Assembly (NCBI GenBank): GCA_963529665.1
Contig: CAUSAG010000004.1
Span: 47,089 to 111,088, forward strand
DNA: 64,000 nt
DNA from: Kingella_B sp963529665
Lineage (GTDB): Bacteria > Pseudomonadota > Gammaproteobacteria > Burkholderiales > Neisseriaceae
Direction of reading: 5' to 3'
The notes below the pieces were generated by a model. The model did no database searches. It was not told the origin of the DNA and was given only the letters and a program-made list of their open reading frames with translations. Shown piece after piece: positions 23,567 to 31,929 of the stretch. How positions within the stretch are numbered: position 1 is the stretch's first letter; every line of letters starts with the position of its first letter. A program made the translations under genes and the position numbers.

Positions 23567-24865
23567 TCAATCCACTTGCGACACCATCACAGGCAGCCCG
23601 CGCACGGCTTGCATCACTTCGTCCACCTTGCCGCGATAGATTTGCAAGGCGGCGCGGTCGGCGGTGGCCAGCTGCGGCGTGGGCAGGGCAACGGTGGCGG
23701 GGTTCACAGGCTGCCCGTTAATCCGCACTTCGTAGTGCAGATGCGGGCCGGTGGAATGCCCCGTGCTGCCCACCAAGCCAATCACCGTGCCTGCGTTCAC
23801 GCGCGAGCCCACGTCCACACCGCTGATAAACGCGCTCAGATGCCCGTATAGCGTTTCCATGCCATTGTCGTGGGTAACCATCACGGCGTTGCCGTATCCG
23901 CCTTTCCAGCCGCGAAAGCTGACCACGCCATCGCTGGGAGCCAACACGCGCGTGCCTTGCGGGGCGGCGTAGTCAATGCCCGTGTGCATGCGCACGGTGT
24001 GGGTGATGGGGTGCACGCGAATGCCAAAGGGCGACGAAATGCGCGTGTAGCTTTCAATCGGCAGCCCGCCAAAGCCTTGGCGCAGCGCTTCGCCGTTTTC
24101 GTCGTAATAATTGCCGCCGTTGTCGGCATCGCCGTTTTCAAAATAATAGGCGTAGTAGGTGCGGTTGTTGGCGGTTACTTCGGCAGCCAGCACGTTGCCC
24201 GTTGCCACTTCCTGCCCGCGAAAATACAGGCTTTCATACAACACGCGCACGCTAGACCCTTCGGGCAGTTTGTCTAAATTGATTTTATCGGCAAAGATTT
24301 CTTTGAGCGTGATGCGAATATCAATCGGCACGCCCGCTTGCCCCAACGCGCCCGACACGGAAGACGTTACCACCACCGAGCGCAGCGATGGCAGGGTGGT
24401 GGTTTCGCCCTCGGTTTTACGCAGTTGCCATTTGCCATCGGCGTATTCAATCGCCACCAAGTTGCGCTCGCCGTCTTCATCGTTAAAGAATTGAATATCG
24501 GTAACATTTTGCTGCGCATCAATGTGCGCGCTCACAATTTTGCCCTCATGGAGCTTCAACGATTTCAGGTTAATCGGGCTGTTTTGCACAAAATCTTGCA
24601 GATTCTGCTCGCTCACGCCAATGCGCGCCAACACCATAGTCAGCGTGTCGCCCTCTTGCACTTCCTCGTCGCGCCAATAGCTTAATCGCCCAAAGTCGGT
24701 GATTTTGGGATTGGGCAACACTTGGCGCACCAAACGCGCATTGGGCGCAGCGGTGGTTGTTTCTGCCTTTTCGGTTTTTTTCGTGCTGAATGCTGCCGCC
24801 AAAAGCGTTAAGGCCAGCGCAATCATCGGCAAAATAATGGATTGTTTATAATTTGTTTTTTTCAT
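23567..24865 (-). CDS. M23-family peptidoglycan metallo-endopeptidase
   Basis: The 432-residue protein has one N-terminal membrane helix (IILPMIALALTLLAAAF), a LysM/OapA-like middle region (EVQEGDTLTMVLARIGV) and a C-terminal LytM/M23 domain with zinc ligands in HTGIDYAAPQGT and GPHLHYEV. Neisserial homologues (NMB0315-like) are DD-carboxypeptidase/endopeptidases acting on peptide stems of murein. It is transcribed divergently from the gene at 24998 with 132 bases between starts. Confidence 0.9.
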   Translation of the reverse strand: MKKTNYKQSIILPMIALALTLLAAAFSTKKTEKAETTTAAPNARLVRQVLPNPKITDFGRLSYWRDEEVQEGDTLTMVLARIGVSEQNLQDFVQNSPINLKSLKLHEGKIVSAHIDAQQNVTDIQFFNDEDGERNLVAIEYADGKWQLRKTEGETTTLPSLRSVVVTSSVSGALGQAGVPIDIRITLKEIFADKINLDKLPEGSSVRVLYESLYFRGQEVATGNVLAAEVTANNRTYYAYYFENGDADNGGNYYDENGEALRQGFGGLPIESYTRISSPFGIRVHPITHTVRMHTGIDYAAPQGTRVLAPSDGVVSFRGWKGGYGNAVMVTHDNGMETLYGHLSAFISGVDVGSRVNAGTVIGLVGSTGHSTGPHLHYEVRINGQPVNPATVALPTPQLATADRAALQIYRGKVDEVMQAVRGLPVMVSQVD

Positions 24866-24952
24866 TACACAACAAGATTAAAGCAAATCGGAAAACACGC
24901 GATTTTAGCATTTTCAGGCTGCCTGAAAGAGACTTTTCATTTTCGGGGCTGC

Positions 24953-24958
24953 TACAAT
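24953..24958 (+). promoter_or_regulatory. -10-like TACAAT upstream of the COG4255-like gene
   Basis: TACAAT lies 39 bases before the ATG at 24998 in the divergent region; a DUS palindrome (24914-24929) lies just upstream. Confidence 0.3.
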
Positions 24959-24997
24959 CGCGCTTTTTTTGCCCGCACCGCCGTTGCCGCTATCACT

Positions 24998-25945
24998 ATG
25001 TTCACCCTTATTCTCCCCGCCCTGTTGCGCGAGCCGCACGAAACCCTGCCCACGCTTAACACCCCCGCGCTCAACCAACTGCTGCGCTACGCCAAAATCC
25101 AGCGCACCGATTACAGCCGTATGCAGCTGTATCAAATCTATCTTTGCGACCAATTAACGCAGCCTGAAAACGCGATTTACGCCAGCCCCGTGTGGCAACA
25201 AATGGGCATGAATTCCGCCAGCCAAATCGCCGCCGAACATCTGCCGCTTAGCCACAGCGAAGCCGCCACATGGTGCAATGAGCTTAATCAGTTTTACGGC
25301 GGTGATTATGTGTTTACACCCATTCGCCCCGATTTATGGCGCATCACGCTGCCCCAAGCGCCGCAATGGCACGCGCCCAGCATTCTAGACATCGCCACCC
25401 AGCTAGACGGCAGCCAAAGCGCGCACGGCGACGACATCAGCCCGTGGCTCGCCCTTTCCACCGAATTGCAAATGTGGCTGCACAACCATCCGCACAACCA
25501 AACCCGCCAGCAAAACCAGCTGCCGCCGATTAACGGCATTTGGCTGTGGAACACGCCTGCCGCGCCTAGCGAGCCTTTTCAGGCTGCCGCACTCATCGCC
25601 AGCAACAGCGCGTGGGCAGAACACAGCAGCCAAGCCACCACAGGGCAGCCTGAAAACTACGCCGCATGGCAGCGCATCTGCGCCCAACGGCAAATTCCCA
25701 TCGCGCACACGCATATCTTTGCCGACGACTTCCTGCCCAGCCTGCAAACGGGCGATATTTGGGCATACCAAGAACAGCTTGCCCAATGGGAGCGCAATTG
25801 GTTTGAGCCGCTGCACCAAGCGTTGTTTTCAGGCAGCCTGAATGGACTGCGCATCGTGTGCGAGCAAGCGCAATGCACGATTGGCAGCAAGCCACAATGG
25901 GCGTTTTGGAAACGCAAACGGCGCTTTGACGGCAAGACGTTGTGA
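24998..25945 (+). CDS. COG4255-like protein (phosphoglycerate-mutase-like annotation in relatives)
   Basis: The 315-residue protein starts MFTLILPALLREPHETLP and continues LNTPALNQLLRYAKIQRTDY, the pattern of a betaproteobacterial family often labelled cofactor-independent phosphoglycerate mutase-like or COG4255. No phosphatase metal site is obvious by eye, so I give no enzymatic function. ATG 24998 is preferred to 24842, which would overlap the start of the divergent M23 gene. DUS copies inside are read as QPEN, FQAA and FSGSL. Confidence 0.65.
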   Translation: MFTLILPALLREPHETLPTLNTPALNQLLRYAKIQRTDYSRMQLYQIYLCDQLTQPENAIYASPVWQQMGMNSASQIAAEHLPLSHSEAATWCNELNQFYGGDYVFTPIRPDLWRITLPQAPQWHAPSILDIATQLDGSQSAHGDDISPWLALSTELQMWLHNHPHNQTRQQNQLPPINGIWLWNTPAAPSEPFQAAALIASNSAWAEHSSQATTGQPENYAAWQRICAQRQIPIAHTHIFADDFLPSLQTGDIWAYQEQLAQWERNWFEPLHQALFSGSLNGLRIVCEQAQCTIGSKPQWAFWKRKRRFDGKTL

Positions 25946-25998
25946 GCGGGCGGTGAACGAATGCGCTGTTGAGCCAAGCCGAATAAATCGCACAAAAA

Positions 25999-26037
25999 AG
26001 GCAGCCTGAAACTCGGTTTATGGATTTTCAGGCTGCC
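25999..26037. terminator. DUS-pair hairpin
   Basis: Inverted DUS pair downstream of the COG4255-like gene, directly beside hairpin-repeat copy 4. Confidence 0.45.
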
Positions 26038-26040
26038 CAA

Positions 26041-26129
26041 ATGGAGCGTTGGCGGCTCGCCGACATTTTGCTGATTATGACCGCTGGTGTTGCAAGCCAT
26101 CGTTCTGTGGCGATGAGCTGCCACGCCAA
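26041..26129. repeat. Intergenic hairpin repeat, copy 4 (inverted)
   Basis: This copy is in the opposite orientation: ATGGAGCGTTGGCGGCTCGC begins the arm that ends the other copies. The far arm is more degenerate (GGCGATGAGCTGCCACGCC). It lies between two DUS hairpins. Confidence 0.65.
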
Positions 26130-26133
26130 TCAA

Positions 26134-26175
26134 AGGCAGCCTGAAAACGGAATCCCATCCATTTTCAGGCTGCCT
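26134..26175 (-). terminator. DUS-pair terminator for pta
   Basis: Inverted DUS pair 24 bases beyond the pta stop codon on the minus strand. Confidence 0.55.
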
Positions 26176-26198
26176 TTGGTTTCACACGCTAGGCGCGA

Positions 26199-27677
26199 TT
26201 ATTTTTGCGTTGCTTGGATGGCGGTGAGAGCAATGGTGTAAACAATATCTTCCACCAACGCCCCGCGCGACAAATCGTTCACAGGCTTGCGCAAACCTTG
26301 CAGCATCGGGCCCACGCTCAACACATTCGCATTGCGTTGCACCGCTTTATAGGTGCAGTTGCCCGTGGTTAGGTTTGGGAAGATGAACACGTTGGCTTTG
26401 CCCGCAACAGGGCTGTTGGGTGCTTTGGATTGCGCCACGCTGTCCACCACCGCCGCGTCGTATTGCAGCGGCCCATCCACCGCCAATTCGGGCGCTTTTT
26501 CTTTCACCAAGCGCGTGGCTTCCACCACCAAATCCACATCAGGGCCGCTGCCTGAATTGATGGTTGAATAAGAAATCATCGCAACGCGCGGCTCAATGCC
26601 AAACGCTTTGGCAGATTTTGCGGATTGAATGGCGATTTCTGCCATTTGCTCGGCGGTTGGATTGGGGTTCACCGCGCAGTCGCCATACACCACCACTTGA
26701 CCAGGCAGCAGCATAAAGAACACGCTGGATACAATGCTTTCGCCAGGGGCGGTTTTGATTAACTGCAAGGCAGGGCGGATGGTGTTGGCAGTCGTGTGCA
26801 CCGCGCCAGATACCAAGCCGTCCACATCGTTTTGCGCCATCATCATCGTGCCGAGCACAACAGTGTCTTGCAGCTGGCTGCGCGCCTGTTCTTCAGTCAA
26901 ACCTTTGGATTTACGCAATTCGCACATCGGCGCAACGTATTGTTCCACCAAAGAAGCGGGGTCAATAATTTCCAAGCTCTCGGGCAGCGTGATGTTGTGT
27001 TCTTTGGCAACGGCTTCCACTTCGGCGCGGGTTGCCAACAGCACGCAGCGGGCGATGCCTTTTTCTTGGCAAATCGCAGCAGCGCGAACGGTGCGCGGCT
27101 CTGCGCCCTCGGGCAACACAATGCGTTTGTTGGCTTTGCGCGCCGAATCCATCATATTGAAACGGAATTGCGCGGGCGAAACGCGGTCGGTAGTCGCCGC
27201 CGCAATTTGCGCCAATTCAGCCGTTTTCAGGCTGCCTACCGCGCCCAAATCAGCCAAACCATTGGCTTGCGCGGCAGCAGCATTGCCCACCACGCCCGCA
27301 AAGAACACGGTGTTGCCTGCAAACGCTTGTTTTGCCAACGCCACGCGCTGTTCCGCGCCCGCTTCGTTGGATGCGGCAAACACGATTTGCGCGTTGAACG
27401 AAGTCGCCAGCGCCACGTTTTGCGCGGCTAGGAAAATGTTTTCCGCATCGGCTTGAATGCCTTGAATCACCACATTTTTTTTGCCCAGCGCGGCCACTTC
27501 GCCCACCAAAGCGTCAAACCAATCATCCGCCTTGCCTGCGGCGATTAGATTAGCCGCGCATTGCGCATCGGCTAAAGGGTTGAACACCACCGCATCGGGC
27601 AGCGCGGCAGCAATGCTTTGGGCAACAGCAGCGGCATCAACGTGCGCGCAAGTGGGAAGAACGAGAATGTTTGCCAT
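26199..27677 (-). CDS. pta: Phosphate acetyltransferase
   Basis: The 492-residue protein has an N-terminal P-loop-like/DRTGG-related region (about 1-160) and a C-terminal PTA_PTB catalytic domain with RIVLPEGAEPRTVRAA, SGAVHTTANTIRPALQ and STINSGSGPDVDLVVEA. It interconverts acetyl-CoA and acetyl phosphate in overflow acetate metabolism. It is shorter than the about 714-residue E. coli Pta, as in other Neisseriaceae. ATG 27677 (MANILVLPTCAHVDA) is preferred to the upstream 27707. No ackA is adjacent. Confidence 0.93.
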   Translation of the reverse strand: MANILVLPTCAHVDAAAVAQSIAAALPDAVVFNPLADAQCAANLIAAGKADDWFDALVGEVAALGKKNVVIQGIQADAENIFLAAQNVALATSFNAQIVFAASNEAGAEQRVALAKQAFAGNTVFFAGVVGNAAAAQANGLADLGAVGSLKTAELAQIAAATTDRVSPAQFRFNMMDSARKANKRIVLPEGAEPRTVRAAAICQEKGIARCVLLATRAEVEAVAKEHNITLPESLEIIDPASLVEQYVAPMCELRKSKGLTEEQARSQLQDTVVLGTMMMAQNDVDGLVSGAVHTTANTIRPALQLIKTAPGESIVSSVFFMLLPGQVVVYGDCAVNPNPTAEQMAEIAIQSAKSAKAFGIEPRVAMISYSTINSGSGPDVDLVVEATRLVKEKAPELAVDGPLQYDAAVVDSVAQSKAPNSPVAGKANVFIFPNLTTGNCTYKAVQRNANVLSVGPMLQGLRKPVNDLSRGALVEDIVYTIALTAIQATQK

Positions 27678-27941
27678 GAGAATGTCCTTGTTTTGATTGA
27701 AAAACACAAAAGAAAAATCGGCATCTGCCGATGGAATGAACGGGGCGGATTATACTCCGATTTGTTTTTTCAGGCTGCCTTATAGTGGAGATACCAAGAG
27801 CGGAATACGGCTACAGCGCACGGTTTGGTAAACAAACTATGCACTTAACCATCAAAAGGCAGCCTGAAAACGGCAGCCTGAAAAACAAATGAACACTCGC
27901 TGTTATAGCAGCGAGTGGTTTGTTTTGCGAAGGGGCAACGC

Positions 27942-29351
27942 CTATTCCGCTTTCACTTCCACGCGGCGACCTTGGGCGTTGTTGCCCGCAGCGGCGGTGG
28001 TGTTTTCAGGTTTGCGCAGCTCAATGTTTTTGCCATTCACGCCTTGTTTTTCCAAGAACGCTTGCACCGCTTGGGCACGTTTTTTGGAAAGCTCGGCATT
28101 GGCAGCGGCGTTGCCTGTGCTATCGGTGTAGCCGCTTACGATGAGTTTTTTGCCGTTTTTGCCAGCGGCAACCAAGTCGGCAACCACTTTATCGGCGTTG
28201 GCGGCAACATCGCTTTTGCCTGTTGCAAAGTAGAACGTGGCAACCGCATCTTTATAAGCCACATCGGCTTGGTCTGCCGCAGGTTCGCTGGCTGTTGCGC
28301 TGGCAGCGGCAGGTGTAGCCGCAGAAGCAGCGACAGGTGCAGATGCTGGTGTAGATGCAGCAGCAGGTGCTGGGGCAGTCGTAGGCGCAGGTTTAGCCGC
28401 AGCCGCTTGGGCAGGCTCGTGCGTGCTATCGGTGGGCAAGGCTTGGTTTTTCGGGTGCGATTTGCCCCACACATAAGCCGTGAGCAAGTGGATTTTGTCT
28501 TCGGTTAAGAAGTCTTTCCATGCAGGCATTTGGCTTTCTCGTCCGTTGGTGATGGTTTCAATGATAGCTTTTTCGCTGCCGCCCCATAACCATGTGTCGT
28601 CGTTCAGCGCAGGAGCAGTATTCATTTTTCCTTGTCCGTTTTCGCCGTGGCAGGCAACGCAGTTGGCTTGGAAAATTTCCTTGCCGCGTGCGGCGCGGTC
28701 TTCATCGTGCGCACGCCCTTTGGAGAGCGACATCACATAATGCGCCACATCTTTCACGCCGTCTGTGCCCAAGTTTGTACCCCATTTGGGCATAACGCCA
28801 ATGCGCCCATTGGCGATGGTTTCATGGATTTTTTCGGGCGTGCCGCCGTAAATCCAGTCGCTGTCGGTCAAGTTGGGAAAGCCGCGCGCGCCTTGCGCAT
28901 CCGAGCCGTGGCATTGGATGCAATAGGTGGCAAACAAGTTTTTGCCGATGGTCATCGCCGCTTGGTCTTTGGCAACATCTTCCACCTTCATCTTGCTGTA
29001 TTTGCCATACAGCGCATTCACGGTTTTATCCGCAGCGGCAACTTCTCTTTCGTATTGATTGTGGCTGGTCCAGTTAAACACGCCTTTGTAGTCGCCCAAA
29101 CCAGGGTAAACAACCAAATAGCCTGCGCTGAATAAAATCATGAAGACAAACATCCAAAACCACCAGCGTGGCATGGGGTTGTTGTATTCTTCAATGCCGT
29201 CCCAAGAATGGCCTGTGGTTTTAACTTCTTCGCCTTTTTTAACTTTCACTTTGTCTTGCGAAAGCAGCAGCCATGTTACATAAATAAAACTGGCAACCAC
29301 GATGGCAACGATGTAATAGTGCCAAAATGGGGATGTGAATTGTGATTCCAT
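27942..29351 (-). CDS. ccoP: cbb3 oxidase diheme subunit CcoP fused to an OmpA-like domain
   Basis: The 469-residue protein has two N-terminal membrane helices (about 11-31 and 64-83), then two cytochrome c domains with heme motifs CIQCH (144-148) and CVACH (231-235), as in canonical CcoP. After an Ala/Pro/Thr linker (about 305-362) it adds an OmpA-like domain with YFATGKSDVAANADKVV, TDSTGNAAANAELSKKRA (409-426) and GRRVEV. That domain normally binds peptidoglycan. CcoP passes electrons from cytochrome c to CcoO/CcoN; the extra domain would tie the oxidase to the cell wall. Last gene of ccoNOQP. Confidence 0.92.
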   Translation of the reverse strand: MESQFTSPFWHYYIVAIVVASFIYVTWLLLSQDKVKVKKGEEVKTTGHSWDGIEEYNNPMPRWWFWMFVFMILFSAGYLVVYPGLGDYKGVFNWTSHNQYEREVAAADKTVNALYGKYSKMKVEDVAKDQAAMTIGKNLFATYCIQCHGSDAQGARGFPNLTDSDWIYGGTPEKIHETIANGRIGVMPKWGTNLGTDGVKDVAHYVMSLSKGRAHDEDRAARGKEIFQANCVACHGENGQGKMNTAPALNDDTWLWGGSEKAIIETITNGRESQMPAWKDFLTEDKIHLLTAYVWGKSHPKNQALPTDSTHEPAQAAAAKPAPTTAPAPAAASTPASAPVAASAATPAAASATASEPAADQADVAYKDAVATFYFATGKSDVAANADKVVADLVAAGKNGKKLIVSGYTDSTGNAAANAELSKKRAQAVQAFLEKQGVNGKNIELRKPENTTAAAGNNAQGRRVEVKAE

Positions 29352-29353
29352 AA

Positions 29354-29542
29354 TTATGCTCCGTGTTCATGATGGGTTTGGGCATCTTTGCTTTCGCTGG
29401 GATTGTCGTCATCATCCAAAATGCTGTTGGCGATGTTTTGATAGTTTTGCTTATTGCGTTTGTTTAACACGATAAACAGTATCACAGCGAAGCTAACGGA
29501 TATGCCGATGGTAAACAGGCTATTTGCCCAAGCCATATTCAT
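29354..29542 (-). CDS. ccoQ: cbb3 oxidase small subunit CcoQ
   Basis: The 62-residue protein has one membrane helix (SLFTIGISVSFAVILFIVL) and a basic then acidic/His-rich tail (DDDDNPSESKDAQTHHEHG), the usual form of CcoQ, which stabilises the oxidase core. It sits between ccoO and ccoP with gaps of six and two bases. Confidence 0.88.
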   Translation of the reverse strand: MNMAWANSLFTIGISVSFAVILFIVLNKRNKQNYQNIANSILDDDDNPSESKDAQTHHEHGA

Positions 29543-29548
29543 GATTTC

Positions 29549-30160
29549 TTACCTTTTGTTTTTCAATGCCAAGCCCAAACCTTGCAAATAGGCGACTACT
29601 GCGTCTAGTTCAGATTTGTCTTTTAGCTCTTCGGCGGCTTTGTCGTAATCTTCTTTGGTGTAAGGCGTGCCTATTTTTTCCAAAGCCTTCATGTGGCGCA
29701 CCACTTCATCAGCGTCCACTTTATTACGCGCCAGCCAAGGGAATGCGGGCATATTGGATTCGGGTACAACGCTGCGCGGGTTGATTAAGTGGTCGCGATG
29801 CCATCCATCAGAATAGCGCCCACCAACGCGCGCCAAATCAGGGCCTGTGCGTTTTGAACCCCACTGGAACGGATGGTCGTACACCGATTCGCCTGCCACG
29901 GAATAATGCCCGTAGCGCTCGGTTTCGGCGCGGAAGGGGCGAATTTGTTGCGAGTGGCAGTTATAGCAGCCTTCGCGCACGAAAATATCGCGCCCTGCTA
30001 CTTGCAAGGGCGAATAAGGTTTCACGCCTTTGGTGGCGGTAATCACTTCTTTGGTGCCAAACAAGGGGACAACTTCCACCATCAAGCCCACGCTTACCAC
30101 AATAAGCGTGAACACAATCAGAAAGCCCACTTTTTCTTCTGCTAATTGTTGCAATTTCAT
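29549..30160 (-). CDS. ccoO: cbb3 oxidase monoheme subunit CcoO
   Basis: The 203-residue protein has one N-terminal membrane anchor (VGFLIVFTLIVVSVGLMVEVVPLF) and a c-type heme site CYNCH in REGCYNCHSQQIRPF, as in FixO/CcoO. It carries electrons from CcoP to the CcoN binuclear centre. It begins 17 bases after ccoN and precedes ccoQ. Confidence 0.96.
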   Translation of the reverse strand: MKLQQLAEEKVGFLIVFTLIVVSVGLMVEVVPLFGTKEVITATKGVKPYSPLQVAGRDIFVREGCYNCHSQQIRPFRAETERYGHYSVAGESVYDHPFQWGSKRTGPDLARVGGRYSDGWHRDHLINPRSVVPESNMPAFPWLARNKVDADEVVRHMKALEKIGTPYTKEDYDKAAEELKDKSELDAVVAYLQGLGLALKNKR

Positions 30161-30177
30161 TTTTAGCGTCCTTTCTA

Positions 30178-31611
30178 TTAGTGTTCAGTTTTGGGCAAAG
30201 CAGGGATTTCTGCTTCAACAGGTTGGGCATCGGCAACGGTGCGATAAACGTTATACGCCATGATGCACATACCGCTTAAATACGACACGCCACCCAAGAA
30301 ACGGATGAGATAGAACGGCATAGAACGGCTAACGGATGCGATAAATGAATGCGTGAGCGTGCCATCGGGGTTGAGCTGGCTCCACATCAAACCTTGCATC
30401 ACACCTGATGCCCACATGGATGTGATGTATAACACTACGCCCAAAGTGGCAATCCAAAAGTGTGCGTTAATCAGCTTCACGCTATACATTTCTTTTTTGC
30501 CATACAAACGGGGAATCATGTAATACAGCGAGCCGATGGTTACAAAGCCCACCCAGCCTAATGCGCCAGAATGAACGTGTCCCACCGTCCAGTCGGTGTA
30601 GTGGCTCAATGCGTTCACGCTTTTGATAGACATCATCGGACCTTCAAAGGTGGACATCCCGTAAAACGACAGCGACACAATCAAAAATTTCAAAATCGGG
30701 TCGGTGCGCAATTTATCCCACGCTCCAGACAAGGTCATGATGCCGTTAATCATGCCGCCCCAAGAGGGGGCAAACAAAATCAGCGACAGCACCATGCCCA
30801 AAGATTGCGTCCAATCGGGCAGGGAAGTGTAGTGCAAATGGTGCGGGCCTGCCCACATATAGGTAAAAATCAACGCCCAAAAGTGCACCACCGATAAGCG
30901 ATAAGAATAAATAGGGCGATTGGCTTGTTTGGGCACAAAGTAATACATCATGCCCAAGAAGCCTGCGGTCAGGAAAAAGCCCACGGCGTTATGCCCATAC
31001 CACCATTGCACCATGGCATCAATTGCGCCGTAGTAAACAGAATAGGATTTAAACCCGCCTGCGGGGATGGCGATGTTGTTCACAATATGCAGCAGCGCCA
31101 CGGCAAGGATAAACCCGCCGTAGAACCAGTTTGCCACATAAATATGCTTCATTTTGCGCTTGGCAATTGTGCCGAAAAATACGATGGCATACGCCACCCA
31201 CACGGCGGTAATCAGAATATCAATGGGCCATTCCAGCTCGGCGTATTCCTTGCCTTGGGTGTAGCCCAAGGGCAGGGTAATCACCGCCAAAACAATCACC
31301 AATTGCCAGCCCCAGAATGTGAACGCGGGCAGCCAATTGCCGCCAAACAGCCGTGCATTGCAGGTTCGCTGCACCACATAATAAGACGTGGCAATCAAGC
31401 CGCAGCCGCCGAAGGCGAAAATCACGGCATTGGTGTGCAAGGGGCGGATGCGACCGAAGTGAAACCACGGTGCAATTTCCGACATATTCAGCGCGGGCCA
31501 GCGCAATTCTGCGGCGGCATACACGCCCACAAACATCCCAATGATGCCCCAGATTACCGTCATAATGGCAAATTGGCGCACCACTTTATAGTTATAGGTT
31601 TGCGTTTCCAT
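30178..31611 (-). CDS. ccoN: cbb3 oxidase catalytic subunit CcoN
   Basis: The 477-residue, about 12-helix protein is the heme-copper catalytic subunit of the high-affinity cbb3 oxidase (C-type). It keeps HTNAVIFAFGGCGL, WYGHNAVGFFLTAGFLGMMYYFVPK, WAGPHHLHYTSLPDW and HYTDWTVGHVHSGALGW, which hold the heme and CuB histidines and the cross-linked Tyr. It is the first gene of ccoNOQP and the proton-pumping, oxygen-reducing core used at low oxygen. An FNR-like box is found 204 bases upstream. Confidence 0.97.
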   Translation of the reverse strand: METQTYNYKVVRQFAIMTVIWGIIGMFVGVYAAAELRWPALNMSEIAPWFHFGRIRPLHTNAVIFAFGGCGLIATSYYVVQRTCNARLFGGNWLPAFTFWGWQLVIVLAVITLPLGYTQGKEYAELEWPIDILITAVWVAYAIVFFGTIAKRKMKHIYVANWFYGGFILAVALLHIVNNIAIPAGGFKSYSVYYGAIDAMVQWWYGHNAVGFFLTAGFLGMMYYFVPKQANRPIYSYRLSVVHFWALIFTYMWAGPHHLHYTSLPDWTQSLGMVLSLILFAPSWGGMINGIMTLSGAWDKLRTDPILKFLIVSLSFYGMSTFEGPMMSIKSVNALSHYTDWTVGHVHSGALGWVGFVTIGSLYYMIPRLYGKKEMYSVKLINAHFWIATLGVVLYITSMWASGVMQGLMWSQLNPDGTLTHSFIASVSRSMPFYLIRFLGGVSYLSGMCIMAYNVYRTVADAQPVEAEIPALPKTEH

Positions 31612-31929
31612 AACAACTCCATACGTTGAAAAATATTTCTTATGTTGTGCGATTTGCTGGTTTTCAGGCTGCCTTGGCGTTTTATGGCAGCCTGAAAATC
31701 GCCATCGCTTGTTTTACTCTTGATGCTTTTAGCCGTTAAAATGAATCAATTAACACTTCTTAAAACATCAAAACCTTATTTATCGTAAGGTTACCAAAAG
31801 CGGCGGAATGTTACCTGATTAGCATCAAACAATCTACTTTTAGATACAGATAGTTATATACTAAACCGCTTATTGTTATACTCAATATGTTTTAAAAGCT
31901 GCATTAAAATCAAACAGAAAGAAAATATT
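31612..31929. other. Divergent promoter region of ccoN and the M61 peptidase
   Basis: The 318-base AT-rich gap contains two inverted DUS copies close to ccoN (31664-31699) and an FNR-like palindrome at 31815-31828. No gene was seen. Confidence 0.55.
31815..31828 (-). promoter_or_regulatory. FNR-type operator candidate for ccoNOQP
   Basis: CTGATTAGCATCAA matches TTGAT-N4-ATCAA with one mismatch. On the minus strand a -10-like TACGAT at 31787-31782 would put the site near -46 of a ccoN transcript with a long leader. FNR control of cbb3 oxidase operons is well known. Confidence 0.45.
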
